The notes beneath the pieces were generated by a model. That model was not told where the DNA came from and made no database searches. It saw only the letters and a program-made list of their open reading frames with translations. From the NCBI GenBank assembly GCA_023388955.1, contig JAEWFH010000066.1:1-28830 (forward strand): a stretch of DNA of 28,830 bases, written 5' to 3'. Position numbers and translations under genes: made by a program. The DNA is from Pseudomonadota bacterium. GTDB taxonomy: Bacteria > Pseudomonadota > Gammaproteobacteria > Xanthomonadales > Xanthomonadaceae. Of this stretch, positions 6,527 through 14,510 are shown in pieces. How positions within the stretch are numbered: position 1 is the first letter of the stretch; every line of letters starts with the position of its first letter.

Positions 6527-8256
6527 ACCAGACCCGCGTTTTCCTGATCATCGCCTGGCTGATGGTGGCGACACTGCTGTGGATGGAGTGGAATCGCGAG
6601 CAGATCGCGCCGGCCACTCCGACGCCCGCCGCCACCAGCGACAGCACCGTGCCGCAGGGCGTTCCCCCAGCGCCGGGCGCCACCGGCAGCGTCCCCTCGG
6701 TACCGCAGGCACCGGCGGCCGCGCCGATCCCGGGCGCCGCTCCCGCACCCGCGTCCGCGACGCAGGGCGTCACCGTCGTCACCGACGTGCTGGAAGTCGA
6801 ACTCGATGGCGGTGCGATGACCCGTGCCGACCTGCTGGCCTACCCGGCCAGCAATGAGGACGACAGCCCGCCGGTGCGGCTGTTCTCCAGCGACCCGGGT
6901 ACCTATTTCGTCGCCCAGAGCGGCTGGGTGAGCAACGACGGGGCTGCGCCCACCCACGAGGCCGGCTGGACCCTGGACCGCGCGGCGCTTCCCGCGGGAG
7001 CGGACTTCCGGCTCGGCGAGGGCGAGCAGCAGCTGGTGGTCCCGTTCCTCTGGAGCGGGCCGGACGGCGTGGTGATCCGCCGCAGCTACGTGTTTGAGCG
7101 CGGAAGCTACGTGGTCGGCGTGCGCGACGAGGTGGTCAATCAGGGCAGCCGCCCGTGGCAGGGCTTCGTCTACCGGCAGCTGGCGCGCGTCCCCCGGGCG
7201 CTGGAGTCCAAGGGCCCGATGAGCCCGGAGGGCTACAGCTTCCAGGGTGCCGCCTGGTACAGCCCGGCCGACAAGTACGAGCGTCGTCCCTATGACGAGT
7301 TCACCGAGGATGGCCCGCTCAACAAGCAGGTGACCGGCGGCTGGATCGCCTTCCTGCAGCACCATTTCTTCGGGGCCTGGATCCCCGAGGCGGGTGATAC
7401 CGCCACCTTCTCGCTGGCCACGCCGGCCGCGGACGGCGGCACCCGCTACCTGATCCGCGAGGTCGGTCCGGGCGTCACGGTCGCCCCGGGTGCGACCGCG
7501 CAGACCAGCGCCCGGCTCTGGGTCGGCCCGAAGCTGTCCGAGCAGATCCACGCCCAGGATGTACCGGGCCTGGAGCGCGCGGTCGACTTCAGCCGCTTCA
7601 GCATCATGGCCACCCTCGCCGGCTGGCTGTTCTGGGTGCTGGAGAAGCTCCATGGCCTGCTCGGCAACTGGGGCTGGGCGATCGTCGGCCTGGTGGTGCT
7701 GCTGAAGCTGGCGATGTACCCGCTGTCGGCCGCGCAGTACAAGTCGATGGCCAAGATACGCCGCTTCCAGCCGCGCATCGCGCAGCTCAAGGAACGCTAC
7801 GGGGACGACAAGCAGAAGTTCCAGATGGCGATGATGGAGCTGTACAAGAAGGAGAAGATCAACCCGGTTGGCGGCTGCCTGCCACTGCTGCTGCAGATGC
7901 CGGTGTTCCTGGCGCTGTTCTGGATGCTGTCGGAGTCCGCCGAGCTGCGCCACGCGCCGTGGATCCTGTGGATCGACGACCTGACCGCGCGTGACCCGTT
8001 CTTCGTGCTCCCGGTCATCAACATGGTGCTGTTGTGGGCGACCACCCAGCTCAACCCGTCGCCGGGCATGGACCCGATGCAGAAGCGGATGATGCAGATC
8101 ATGCCGCTGGTGTTCGGCGTCATGTTCGCCTTCTTCCCGGCCGGCCTGGTGCTGTACTGGGTGGTCAACGCCGGGCTGGGCCTGCTCCAGCAGTGGTGGA
8201 TGATCAAGAAGTTCGGCGACACCCCGGCCAGGCCCGCGGCGCCGGCCAAGGATTGA
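6523..8256 (+). CDS. yidC: membrane protein insertase YidC
   Basis: YidC inserts and folds inner-membrane proteins alone or with SecYEG. The 577-residue product is full length for a gammaproteobacterial YidC. An N-terminal membrane helix (about residues 5-20, VFLIIAWLMVATLLWM) is followed by an Ala/Pro-rich linker, then the large periplasmic beta-sandwich domain (about 80-345), then the conserved five-helix insertase core. The core includes NWGWAIVGLVVLLKLAMYPLSAAQYKSM and NPVGGCLPLLLQMPVFLALFWML. It overlaps rnpA by four bases and is followed by a strong hairpin and mnmE. Confidence 0.97.
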   Translation: MNQTRVFLIIAWLMVATLLWMEWNREQIAPATPTPAATSDSTVPQGVPPAPGATGSVPSVPQAPAAAPIPGAAPAPASATQGVTVVTDVLEVELDGGAMTRADLLAYPASNEDDSPPVRLFSSDPGTYFVAQSGWVSNDGAAPTHEAGWTLDRAALPAGADFRLGEGEQQLVVPFLWSGPDGVVIRRSYVFERGSYVVGVRDEVVNQGSRPWQGFVYRQLARVPRALESKGPMSPEGYSFQGAAWYSPADKYERRPYDEFTEDGPLNKQVTGGWIAFLQHHFFGAWIPEAGDTATFSLATPAADGGTRYLIREVGPGVTVAPGATAQTSARLWVGPKLSEQIHAQDVPGLERAVDFSRFSIMATLAGWLFWVLEKLHGLLGNWGWAIVGLVVLLKLAMYPLSAAQYKSMAKIRRFQPRIAQLKERYGDDKQKFQMAMMELYKKEKINPVGGCLPLLLQMPVFLALFWMLSESAELRHAPWILWIDDLTARDPFFVLPVINMVLLWATTQLNPSPGMDPMQKRMMQIMPLVFGVMFAFFPAGLVLYWVVNAGLGLLQQWWMIKKFGDTPARPAAPAKD

Positions 8257-8276
8257 TGCCACGACCGGCTGTCCCC

Positions 8277-8305
8277 GCGAAGCCCGCCTCCATGGCGGGC
8301 TTCGC
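8277..8305 (+). terminator. 12-bp perfect hairpin after yidC
   Basis: GCGAAGCCCGCC (8277-8288), loop TCCAT, and GGCGGGCTTCGC (8294-8305) form a perfect stem 20 bases after the yidC stop codon. There is no T-run, so it may act as a strong pause, a Rho-assisted terminator or an mRNA-stabilising structure before mnmE. Confidence 0.6.
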
Positions 8306-8362
8306 GTATCCGTCCCGCGAAACGCGCATGCCACCGCAGGGGCGGGCTGCGATCATGTGCCG

Positions 8363-9718
8363 ATGAACGACCGCGACACCATCGCCGCCATTGCCACCGC
8401 CCCCGGCACCGGGGGAGTCGGGATCGTGCGCCTGTCGGGCCCGGCGGCGCGGGTGATCGGGGAATCCATCACCGCCCGCCGGCTGCAGCCGCGCCGCGCC
8501 CACTACGCCGACTTCCTGGCCGGCGATGGCGTCACGCTGGATGACGGCATCGCGCTGTTCTACGCAGCGCCGGCCAGCTACACCGGCGAGGACGTGGTCG
8601 AATTGCAGGGCCACGGCGGCCGCGCAGTGCTGCAGTCGCTGCTGTCGCGTTGCCTCGAGTTGGGCGCGCGCCTGGCGCGGCCCGGGGAGTTCAGCGAACG
8701 CGCCTTCCTGGAGGGCCGCCTCGACCTGGCCCAGGCCGAGGCGGTCGCCGACCTGATCGCTGCGGGCGATGCGCGTGCGGCCCGCGCCGCGCGCCGGGCG
8801 CTGGACGGGGAGTTCTCCACCCGCGTGGAGTCGATCGCCCGGGGTTTGCTGGAAATGCGGATCCACGTGGAAGCGGCGATCGACTTCGCCGACGAACCCC
8901 TTGATACCCTCGGCGGCGGGCACCTGCGTACGCGCCTGGACGGGCTGGAGCAGGAGCTCGCGCAGCTGCTGCAGGCCGCCGAGCGCGGTCGTCGCCTGCG
9001 TGATGGCCTGCACGCGGTGATCGTCGGCCCGCCGAATGCCGGCAAGAGCTCCCTGCTCAACCTGCTGGCCGGCAGCGAGCGCGCCATCGTGACCGAGGTC
9101 CCGGGTACCACCCGCGACCTGCTGCACGAACAGGTCCATGTGGAGGGGGTCGAGCTGACCCTGGTGGACACCGCGGGACTGCGCGAGGGCGGGGACGCGA
9201 TCGAGCGCGAGGGCATGCGCCGCGCGCGCGGCGAGCTGGCCCGGGCCGACCTCGCGCTGGTGGTCCTGGATGCCCGCGATCCGCGGGCGGGGCTGGCGGC
9301 GGTCGCCGACGCGATCGAAGGGGTACCCGTCCAGGTCGTGGTCGCCAACAAGCTCGACCTGCTGCCGGAGGCACAGTGCGTGCCGGCGGACACGCTCCTG
9401 CCCGGCGACCGGATCGCGATCCCGGTGTCGGCGCGCACCGGGGCCGGCCTGGACCGGCTTCGCGCCGCCCTGGCCCGGGAAGTGACCGGCGACGAGCCGT
9501 CGGGTGGCGAATTCACTGCCCGTGCGCGCCACGTACAGGCGCTGCGTAACGCGGCCGGCGAACTGGCCCAGACCCGGGTCTGGTTGGCTGCCGAGCAGCT
9601 GGAACTGGCCGCCGAAGCCCTCCGGCTGGCTCATGACGCGCTGGGGTCGATCACCGGCCGGGTGGACGCCGATACCCTGCTGGGGCACATCTTTTCCACC
9701 TTCTGCATCGGAAAATGA
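8363..9718 (+). CDS. mnmE: tRNA uridine-5-carboxymethylaminomethyl GTPase MnmE
   Basis: With MnmG, MnmE modifies the wobble uridine of several tRNAs using a tetrahydrofolate-derived carbon, in a GTP- and potassium-dependent reaction. The ATG at 8363 gives 451 residues beginning MNDRDTIAAIATAPGTGGVGIVRLSGP, the tetrahydrofolate-binding N-terminal domain. The GTPase domain shows G1 GPPNAGKS (residues 222-229), TTRD, DTAGL and NKLD. The chain ends in the diagnostic FCIGK with the catalytic Cys. An in-frame GTG two codons earlier is less likely. Its place after yidC is the classical origin-region order. A DNA patch at 8860-8873 resembles parS but has two mismatches. Confidence 0.97.
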   Translation: MNDRDTIAAIATAPGTGGVGIVRLSGPAARVIGESITARRLQPRRAHYADFLAGDGVTLDDGIALFYAAPASYTGEDVVELQGHGGRAVLQSLLSRCLELGARLARPGEFSERAFLEGRLDLAQAEAVADLIAAGDARAARAARRALDGEFSTRVESIARGLLEMRIHVEAAIDFADEPLDTLGGGHLRTRLDGLEQELAQLLQAAERGRRLRDGLHAVIVGPPNAGKSSLLNLLAGSERAIVTEVPGTTRDLLHEQVHVEGVELTLVDTAGLREGGDAIEREGMRRARGELARADLALVVLDARDPRAGLAAVADAIEGVPVQVVVANKLDLLPEAQCVPADTLLPGDRIAIPVSARTGAGLDRLRAALAREVTGDEPSGGEFTARARHVQALRNAAGELAQTRVWLAAEQLELAAEALRLAHDALGSITGRVDADTLLGHIFSTFCIGK

Positions 9719-9827
9719 GCGCCAGGTCGCGACTGACGGCCGGCAAGGCTCTATGATCCGGGGATGTCGCCTTCCGGGAGGGGAGGGCGCGTGGGCCTGG
9801 TCCAGGCCGAACAAGGGGGAACCACCA

Positions 9828-10880
9828 ATGAGCAACACACCTATGCAGGCGTGCACGCGCGCGCCCGGGCGCCGGTCGACCACGTTCGCCCGGTTGGCAC
9901 TCACCACGGCACTGGGCCTGGCACTGGCGGCGTGCGGTGGATCCGCAGACCAGGATGGCGCCGCCGACGCAGCCGTGACCACCGCTCCCGCCGCTGCTGG
10001 CGACCAGGCAGTGGCAGCTCCGGACACCGCTCCCGCTCCCGCCCCCGCCGACGCAGCCGCCGGCATGAGCGTGGACGAACTGCGCCAGGCAGCCCGCGAG
10101 GCGTACGCCGGCAACCGGCTCTATGCCCCGGCGGGCGACAACGCGGTCGAGTACTACCTTGCCCTGCGCGAGCGACAGTCCGATGACGCCCTGGCCGGTA
10201 GTGCCCTCACCGACCTGCTGCCGATGACCGTGATCGCGACCGAGCAGAGCCTGGTGCGCGAGGATTTCGAGGAGGGCAACCGGCTGATCGCCCTGCTCGA
10301 GCGCGTGGATGCCTCGCACCCGGCGCTTTCGCGCCTGCGCCAGACCGCCGAGCGCGGGGCCAGCGAGCTGGAAGCACGGATCGCCCGCGAGCAGGTCACC
10401 GCGGAAGAACAGGCCGAACGGCGTGCGGAACTGGAGCGGCAGCGGCAGGCCGACCAGCAGCGTGAGCAGGAAGAGGCGGCGCGCCAGCTTGCCGAGCAGC
10501 AGGCGGCCGAAGAGGAAGCCGCACGCCAGGCGGCTGCCGAGCAGGAGCGCCAGGCGGAAGCCGAGCGTCTGGCCGCAGAGCGTCGCGAAGCCGCCCGCCA
10601 GCAGAGCCAGGCAAGTGCCACCGCCGCCGACCTGCGGCCGCTGTCGATGCCCGCCCCGGAGTATCCGCGCGATGCGCTGCGCACCGGCCAGGCGGGCGAG
10701 GTCGAAGTCGAGCTCACGGTGGGCATGGACGGTTCGGTTACCGCGGCCCGTGTGATCCGCGCTGATCCGGCCCGGGTGTTCGACCGTGCCGCGCTGGCGG
10801 CGGTGCAGGGCTGGCGGTTCCAGCCGCTGGCGAATCCCGTCACCACCCGCCGTACGATCGCGTTCAATCCCGCCCAGTAG
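9828..10880 (+). CDS. lipoprotein with TonB C-terminal domain
   Basis: The 350-residue product starts at an ATG preceded by AAGGGGGA. A basic N-terminus and hydrophobic segment end in a lipobox LALAAC, so Cys36 should be lipidated. An Ala/Pro-rich linker (about 40-80) follows, then a globular or helical region, then a long charged coiled-coil-like stretch rich in Gln, Glu, Arg and Ala (about 185-262), then a TonB C-terminal domain (about 270-350, YPRDALRTGQAGEVEVELTVGMDGSVTAARVI ... AVQGWRFQP). Classical TonB is anchored by a transmembrane helix that contacts ExbB/ExbD; here a lipid anchor replaces it. It may therefore be an envelope linker rather than an energy transducer. It stands alone and converges on the NatB-like gene. 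Confidence 0.8.
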   Translation: MSNTPMQACTRAPGRRSTTFARLALTTALGLALAACGGSADQDGAADAAVTTAPAAAGDQAVAAPDTAPAPAPADAAAGMSVDELRQAAREAYAGNRLYAPAGDNAVEYYLALRERQSDDALAGSALTDLLPMTVIATEQSLVREDFEEGNRLIALLERVDASHPALSRLRQTAERGASELEARIAREQVTAEEQAERRAELERQRQADQQREQEEAARQLAEQQAAEEEAARQAAAEQERQAEAERLAAERREAARQQSQASATAADLRPLSMPAPEYPRDALRTGQAGEVEVELTVGMDGSVTAARVIRADPARVFDRAALAAVQGWRFQPLANPVTTRRTIAFNPAQ

Positions 10881-10894
10881 CGGGATTGAACGCG
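10859..10894. terminator. 15-bp perfect palindromic hairpin over a stop codon (bidirectional)
   Basis: CGCGTTCAATCCCGC (10859-10873) and GCGGGATTGAACGCG (10880-10894) flank a 6-base loop. The left arm is the last codons of the TonB-domain gene and the stop codon lies at the loop/right-arm junction. The hairpin stands between convergent genes and reads the same on both strands, fitting a shared terminator or mRNA end stabiliser; no T-runs are present. Confidence 0.7.
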
Positions 10895-10901
10895 TGCCCG
10901 G

Positions 10902-12101
10902 TCAGGCCGAGATCGCCAGCTTCTCGCGGTGGTACAGCCGCGCGGCCGCAAGCCACAGCACCAGTCCCAGTCCCAGGCCCGCACCCAGGTAGATCGCCCA
11001 CTGCTGGACGGTGATCGGGTCGCTGCGCACCAGCGCCATGATCATCTGGTTCTGGGCCAGGAACGGGACCGCGAATTGCCACGGCTCGTCCTTGACCGGG
11101 TTCACCATCAGGATCAGCGTCGGGATGATCGGCAGCAGCATCAGCACGCTCATGTAGCTCTGCGCTTCCTTCACCGACTTCACGCTGGCCGAGATCAGCG
11201 TCAGCAGCGTGGTGCCGATCAGCACCATCACCAGCAGCACCACCAGCAGCTGCGCCATCACCGGCCAGCTCACGTCCACCTGGGACATGGGGCCGCTCGC
11301 GAACATGAAGCTGACCTTGAACGCCAGCAGGATCAGCAACAGGCTGAGCATGCCGAAGGCGCAGGCGGCGAGGATCTTCCCGCTCATGATCGCGCTGCGT
11401 GCCGCCGGGGTCGCCAGCAGCGGCTCCAGCGATTGCCGTTCGCGCTCACCGGCGGTGACGTCGATCACCAGGTAGGCGCCGCCCAGGAACGCCGACAGGA
11501 TCAGCAGATAGGGCAGGAACAGCGCCAGCAGCATGCCGCGGCGGGCTTCGGGCGAGGCGACGTCGCGCTGCGCGACCGTCACCGGGACACTGGCGACCGG
11601 GCTGACGCCCCGGGTCATGACCCGCAACAGGCCGACGGTGGCGCCATACTCTTCGATCGCGCCGCGGACCCGTTGCACCGGGATGTCGGAATCGCGCCGG
11701 GAACTGTCGTGGACCAGTTCCACGCGCGCGTTGCGGCTGGTCCGCCACTGCTCGCCATACTCCTCGCCGATCACCAGGACGACGTCGTGCTCCTGGTCGC
11801 GCACCACGGCCTCCGCGTCGGCCGGGGCCGGCAGCACTTCGATGTTGCGGCTGCGCAGGTGGTTGACCAGGTTCGGCGCGCGGTCGGCGCCAACCACCGG
11901 CAGCTCCAGGGTGGATTCGAGCTGGGTACGCATGCGGCTCTCGGCCATGCTGCCCATGCCCAGGATCATGGCCGGCAGCAGGATCGGCCCCATCAGCAGG
12001 CCGAGCATCACCGTGCGGCGGTCGCGGAACAGGTCCAGCAATTCCTTGCGGGCCACGGCCAGCGTCGTCGCCAGCCGGCCCGGGGTGCGTGTGTTGTTCA
12101 T
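10902..12101 (-). CDS. natB: NatB-type ABC exporter permease
   Basis: Membrane subunit of an ABC-2 type exporter resembling NatB, known in Bacillus as part of an ATP-driven sodium extrusion pump; the substrate here is not proven. The 399 residues show an N-terminal cytoplasmic stretch (ATTLAVARKELLDLFRDRRTVM), a first membrane helix, a large extracytoplasmic domain (about 50-190), and then about five C-terminal helices starting at MLLALFLPYLLILSAFLGGAYLV. The motif AGERERQSLEPLLATPAARSAIMSGKI between helices is typical of this family. Its ATG overlaps the stop of the upstream ATPase gene (ATGA at 12098-12101), and it is the last gene of a three-gene leftward operon. Confidence 0.85.
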   Translation of the reverse strand: MNNTRTPGRLATTLAVARKELLDLFRDRRTVMLGLLMGPILLPAMILGMGSMAESRMRTQLESTLELPVVGADRAPNLVNHLRSRNIEVLPAPADAEAVVRDQEHDVVLVIGEEYGEQWRTSRNARVELVHDSSRRDSDIPVQRVRGAIEEYGATVGLLRVMTRGVSPVASVPVTVAQRDVASPEARRGMLLALFLPYLLILSAFLGGAYLVIDVTAGERERQSLEPLLATPAARSAIMSGKILAACAFGMLSLLLILLAFKVSFMFASGPMSQVDVSWPVMAQLLVVLLVMVLIGTTLLTLISASVKSVKEAQSYMSVLMLLPIIPTLILMVNPVKDEPWQFAVPFLAQNQMIMALVRSDPITVQQWAIYLGAGLGLGLVLWLAAARLYHREKLAISA

Positions 12102-12844
12102 GCCTGCAGGCCCTCCTCGGAACCGATCAGCCGGACGAAGGCGTCCTCCAGGTTCTGCTCGCCGGTGCGTGCGCGCAGTTCGTCGGGCGTGCCCTCGGCG
12201 CGGACCTCGCCATTGGCGATCACCACGATGCGGTCACACAGCGCGGCGACCTCCTGCATGATGTGACTGGAGAAGATCACGCAGCGTTTCTCGCGCCGCA
12301 GCTGCAACAGGAACTCGCGCAGGCCGCGGGTGGTCATCACGTCCAGACCGTTGGTCGGCTCGTCCAGGATCACATTGCGCGGGTCGTGCACCAGCGCCCG
12401 GGCGATGGCGGTCTTGGTGCGCTGGCCCTGCGAAAAGCCCTCGGTGCGGCGGTCGAGGAAATCGTGCATCTGCAGCGCCGCCGCCAGGGTTTCGGTGCGA
12501 CTGGCGATGGTCGCCTCGTCGAGCCCGTGCAGGCGCCCGAAATAGGCGATGTTCTCGCGCGCGGTCAGGCGCTTGTAGACCCCGCGGGCGTCGGGCAGTA
12601 CGCCCAGCCGGGCGCGGACCTCGCCGGCCTGCTCGCGGAAGTCCAGGCCGTCGACGCGTACGCTGCCGCGGTCGGGATTCATCAGCGTGTAGAGCATGCG
12701 CAGGGTGGTGGTCTTGCCGGCGCCGTTGGGGCCCAGCAGGCCGGTGATCTCGCCGTCGCGGGCAGTGAAGCCGACCCCGCGCACGGCGTGCACCGGGCCG
12801 GTACGCGCCTTGAAGGTCTTGTGCAGGTCGTGGACCTCGATCAT
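12098..12844 (-). CDS. natA: NatA-type ABC exporter ATPase
   Basis: ATP-hydrolysing subunit pairing with the NatB-like permease. The ATG at 12844 gives 248 residues beginning MIEVHDLHKTFKARTGPVHAVRGV. Walker A is GPNGAGKTT (38-46), the ABC signature is the variant FSQGQRTKTAIARAL, and Walker B is NVILDEPTNGLD followed by the H-loop SSHIMQE. The FSQGQ signature is frequent in NatA-like ATPases. The start codon lies one base after the stop of the lipoprotein hydrolase gene (TGAGATG), so the two are probably translationally coupled. The operon promoter with its operator lies at 14425-14460. Confidence 0.88.
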   Translation of the reverse strand: MIEVHDLHKTFKARTGPVHAVRGVGFTARDGEITGLLGPNGAGKTTTLRMLYTLMNPDRGSVRVDGLDFREQAGEVRARLGVLPDARGVYKRLTARENIAYFGRLHGLDEATIASRTETLAAALQMHDFLDRRTEGFSQGQRTKTAIARALVHDPRNVILDEPTNGLDVMTTRGLREFLLQLRREKRCVIFSSHIMQEVAALCDRIVVIANGEVRAEGTPDELRARTGEQNLEDAFVRLIGSEEGLQA

Positions 12845-12845
12845 C

Positions 12846-14363
12846 TCAGGGCTCCCAGCCGTAGGTGCCGGCGAACGGCGGCACGGGTTGCAGTCGCTCC
12901 AGGCAGGACGCGTCGAGCGCTCCGGCATCGGCGGATTCGATGAACTGCGCCGCCAGCGACGGCATGCAGCCGGCCGGAAGCACGTTGTGGCCCTGGCCGG
13001 GCAACACCAGGTGGCGGCCATTGGCCAGGTGTTCGACCACCGCATCGCCGTAGCGCGGCGGCGTGACCGGGTCGAACTCGCCGCTGATCACCAGCGCCGG
13101 GACCGCAGTCGCCAGCGGCTCGCGGAAGTCCTTCGCGCGTTCGCCCCGCGGCCACGCCTCGCATTGGGCGTGGATGAAGTCCAGCAGCTCGGTGCCCAGC
13201 ACCGTTCCCGAGTCCTCCGGGCGGTCCCGCAGGTCGGGGTAGTCCTCGGTGCAGGTGACCGACAACTGCATGCCGTGCGCGATCGAGTCACCCAGGTCGC
13301 CCATCAGCATCCGGGCCTGGGCCAGCAGGGCCTGGTAGCGGCCCTGCGCCGCTTCGTGCAGCAGCAGCGGCAGGGTCGCGGTGGCCGCAGGCTGGTAGGA
13401 ATACATGCGCAGCAGGCTGGCGAGGTGGTTGTAGAGCGGGGTTTCCGTGGTCCATTCGCCGCTGACCGGATCCCGGTATTCGACCGGCTCCAGGCCGCCG
13501 GCTTCCAGTGCCTGGCGCACCTGGGCCAGGTTTTCCGCCGGGTCGCCCAGGTTGTCCGCGCAGGCGGCATCCCGGCGGCAGCGCTCGAACAGGGTCTCCA
13601 GCGCGTCTTCCAGGTTGGTCGCGTGCTCGGCGCCCAGTGCGAGCGTGTTGGGTACCACCGAATCGAGCAGCACGGTGCGTGTGTGCGCCGGGTAGGAGGC
13701 CGCGTACTGCTGCGCGACGCGGGTGCCATAGGAGACCGCGACCAGATTCAGCTGCGGCGCCCCCACCCGTTCACGCACCCGCTCCAGGTCGCGGACGTGG
13801 TCGGCGGTGCCGTAGAAGCGCAGGTCCGCTTCCCCCGAGAGTTGCTCGCGGCACTCCTCGGCGAAGGCCCTGGCGGCCTCCATGCTGTAGTCCTCCGGGT
13901 CGCTGAAGGCGTTGTTGCCCTCCCCGTCGCGGCAGGCCAGGAGATGGGAACCGCCGGTCCCGCGGGCGTCGACCAGCAGCACATGGCGGTTGCGCCGGAT
14001 GTCGCGGAACGCGCGGTGCAGCGTCGGGTACGAATCCAGCGCGGATTGCCCCGGCCCCCCGGTGATCATCACCACCGGGTCGGGTTGCGCGCTGCCGGAC
14101 GACTCCACCCAGGCGACCGCCAGGTCGATGGTGCGTCCGTCGGGGTTGGCGTGGTCCTCGGGGACGGTGACGGTGGCGCAGCGCGCTTCCACCGCCGCCC
14201 CCATGGGGGCACTGAGCGAGCAGGGCTCGAAGGCGACATCACCCAGGAGCACCCCGTCGGGGGCGGCGTCCGGGGCGGGTGCGTCCAGGGTGGCCGGCTG
14301 GCAGGCGGACAATGCCAATGCCAGCGTGGCGGCCATCCCGGGCAGGCGAAGGTCGGGTCTCAT
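12846..14363 (-). CDS. lipoprotein alpha/beta hydrolase, S33/TAP-like peptidase
   Basis: A 505-residue serine hydrolase of the tripeptidyl-aminopeptidase-like group: alpha/beta hydrolase fold plus a TAP-type C-terminal region. The signal sequence ends in lipobox LALSAC, so Cys21 should be lipidated and the enzyme exposed in the periplasm or on the outer membrane. Visible elements are the oxyanion segment TGGPGQS (101-107), nucleophile Ser211 in VAVSYGTRVA, likely acid Asp431 in GEFDPVTPP, and His459 in PGQGHNVLP. Several Cys residues may form disulfides. A GAGG ribosome site precedes the ATG. It heads an operon with natA and natB, behind a promoter carrying the YtrA-like operator. The natural substrate is unknown; peptide or ester cleavage linked to the exporter is inference. 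Confidence 0.85.
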   Translation of the reverse strand: MRPDLRLPGMAATLALALSACQPATLDAPAPDAAPDGVLLGDVAFEPCSLSAPMGAAVEARCATVTVPEDHANPDGRTIDLAVAWVESSGSAQPDPVVMITGGPGQSALDSYPTLHRAFRDIRRNRHVLLVDARGTGGSHLLACRDGEGNNAFSDPEDYSMEAARAFAEECREQLSGEADLRFYGTADHVRDLERVRERVGAPQLNLVAVSYGTRVAQQYAASYPAHTRTVLLDSVVPNTLALGAEHATNLEDALETLFERCRRDAACADNLGDPAENLAQVRQALEAGGLEPVEYRDPVSGEWTTETPLYNHLASLLRMYSYQPAATATLPLLLHEAAQGRYQALLAQARMLMGDLGDSIAHGMQLSVTCTEDYPDLRDRPEDSGTVLGTELLDFIHAQCEAWPRGERAKDFREPLATAVPALVISGEFDPVTPPRYGDAVVEHLANGRHLVLPGQGHNVLPAGCMPSLAAQFIESADAGALDASCLERLQPVPPFAGTYGWEP

Positions 14364-14424
14364 GGAGTCCTCGGCAAGAAAGGAAGGAAAGACGGCAGCG
14401 CATCCACGTTCGCTAACGAATTGC

Positions 14425-14446
14425 GTGTATTAATAAACCAATACAC
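14425..14446. promoter_or_regulatory. YtrA-like operator copy 2 (hydrolase-natAB operon)
   Basis: Inverted repeat with arms GTGTATT (14425-14431) and AATACAC (14440-14446) separated by 8 bp. In the orientation of the operon it matches the operator in front of the GntR gene at 20 of 22 positions. It overlaps the spacer and -10 region of the predicted promoter, as expected for a repressor site. Confidence 0.85.
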
Positions 14447-14460
14447 ATGGTCCGTGTCAA
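14432..14460 (-). promoter_or_regulatory. predicted promoter of the hydrolase-natAB operon
   Basis: On the minus strand a perfect -35 TTGACA (14460-14455) is followed after 17 bp by TTTATT (14437-14432) as -10. Transcription would begin near 14425, leaving a leader of about 62 bases before the hydrolase ATG. The operator arm begins 8 bases after the -35 box, the same distance as in the GntR promoter. Confidence 0.65.
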
Positions 14461-14510
14461 CGGGCATGAGGCCTGCAATGCAGACCGGTGGGCCCCGGGC
14501 TTCGCGCCGG

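Noticed and set aside
8860..8873. parS-like GATCCACGTGGAAG inside mnmE
   Set aside because: Two mismatches from the GTTCCACGTGGAAC core, and both break the symmetry; probably chance.
9729..9757. Promoter before the TonB-domain lipoprotein
   Set aside because: TATGAT at 9752-9757 is a fair -10, but no acceptable -35 lies at 16-18 bp; not listed.
8204..10114. Long open frame (636 codons) on the minus strand opposite mnmE
   Set aside because: Antisense shadow of MnmE; no recognisable domain, and the MnmE frame has full motifs. Similar shadows opposite yidC, natB, hrpB and the TonB-domain gene were left out for the same reason.
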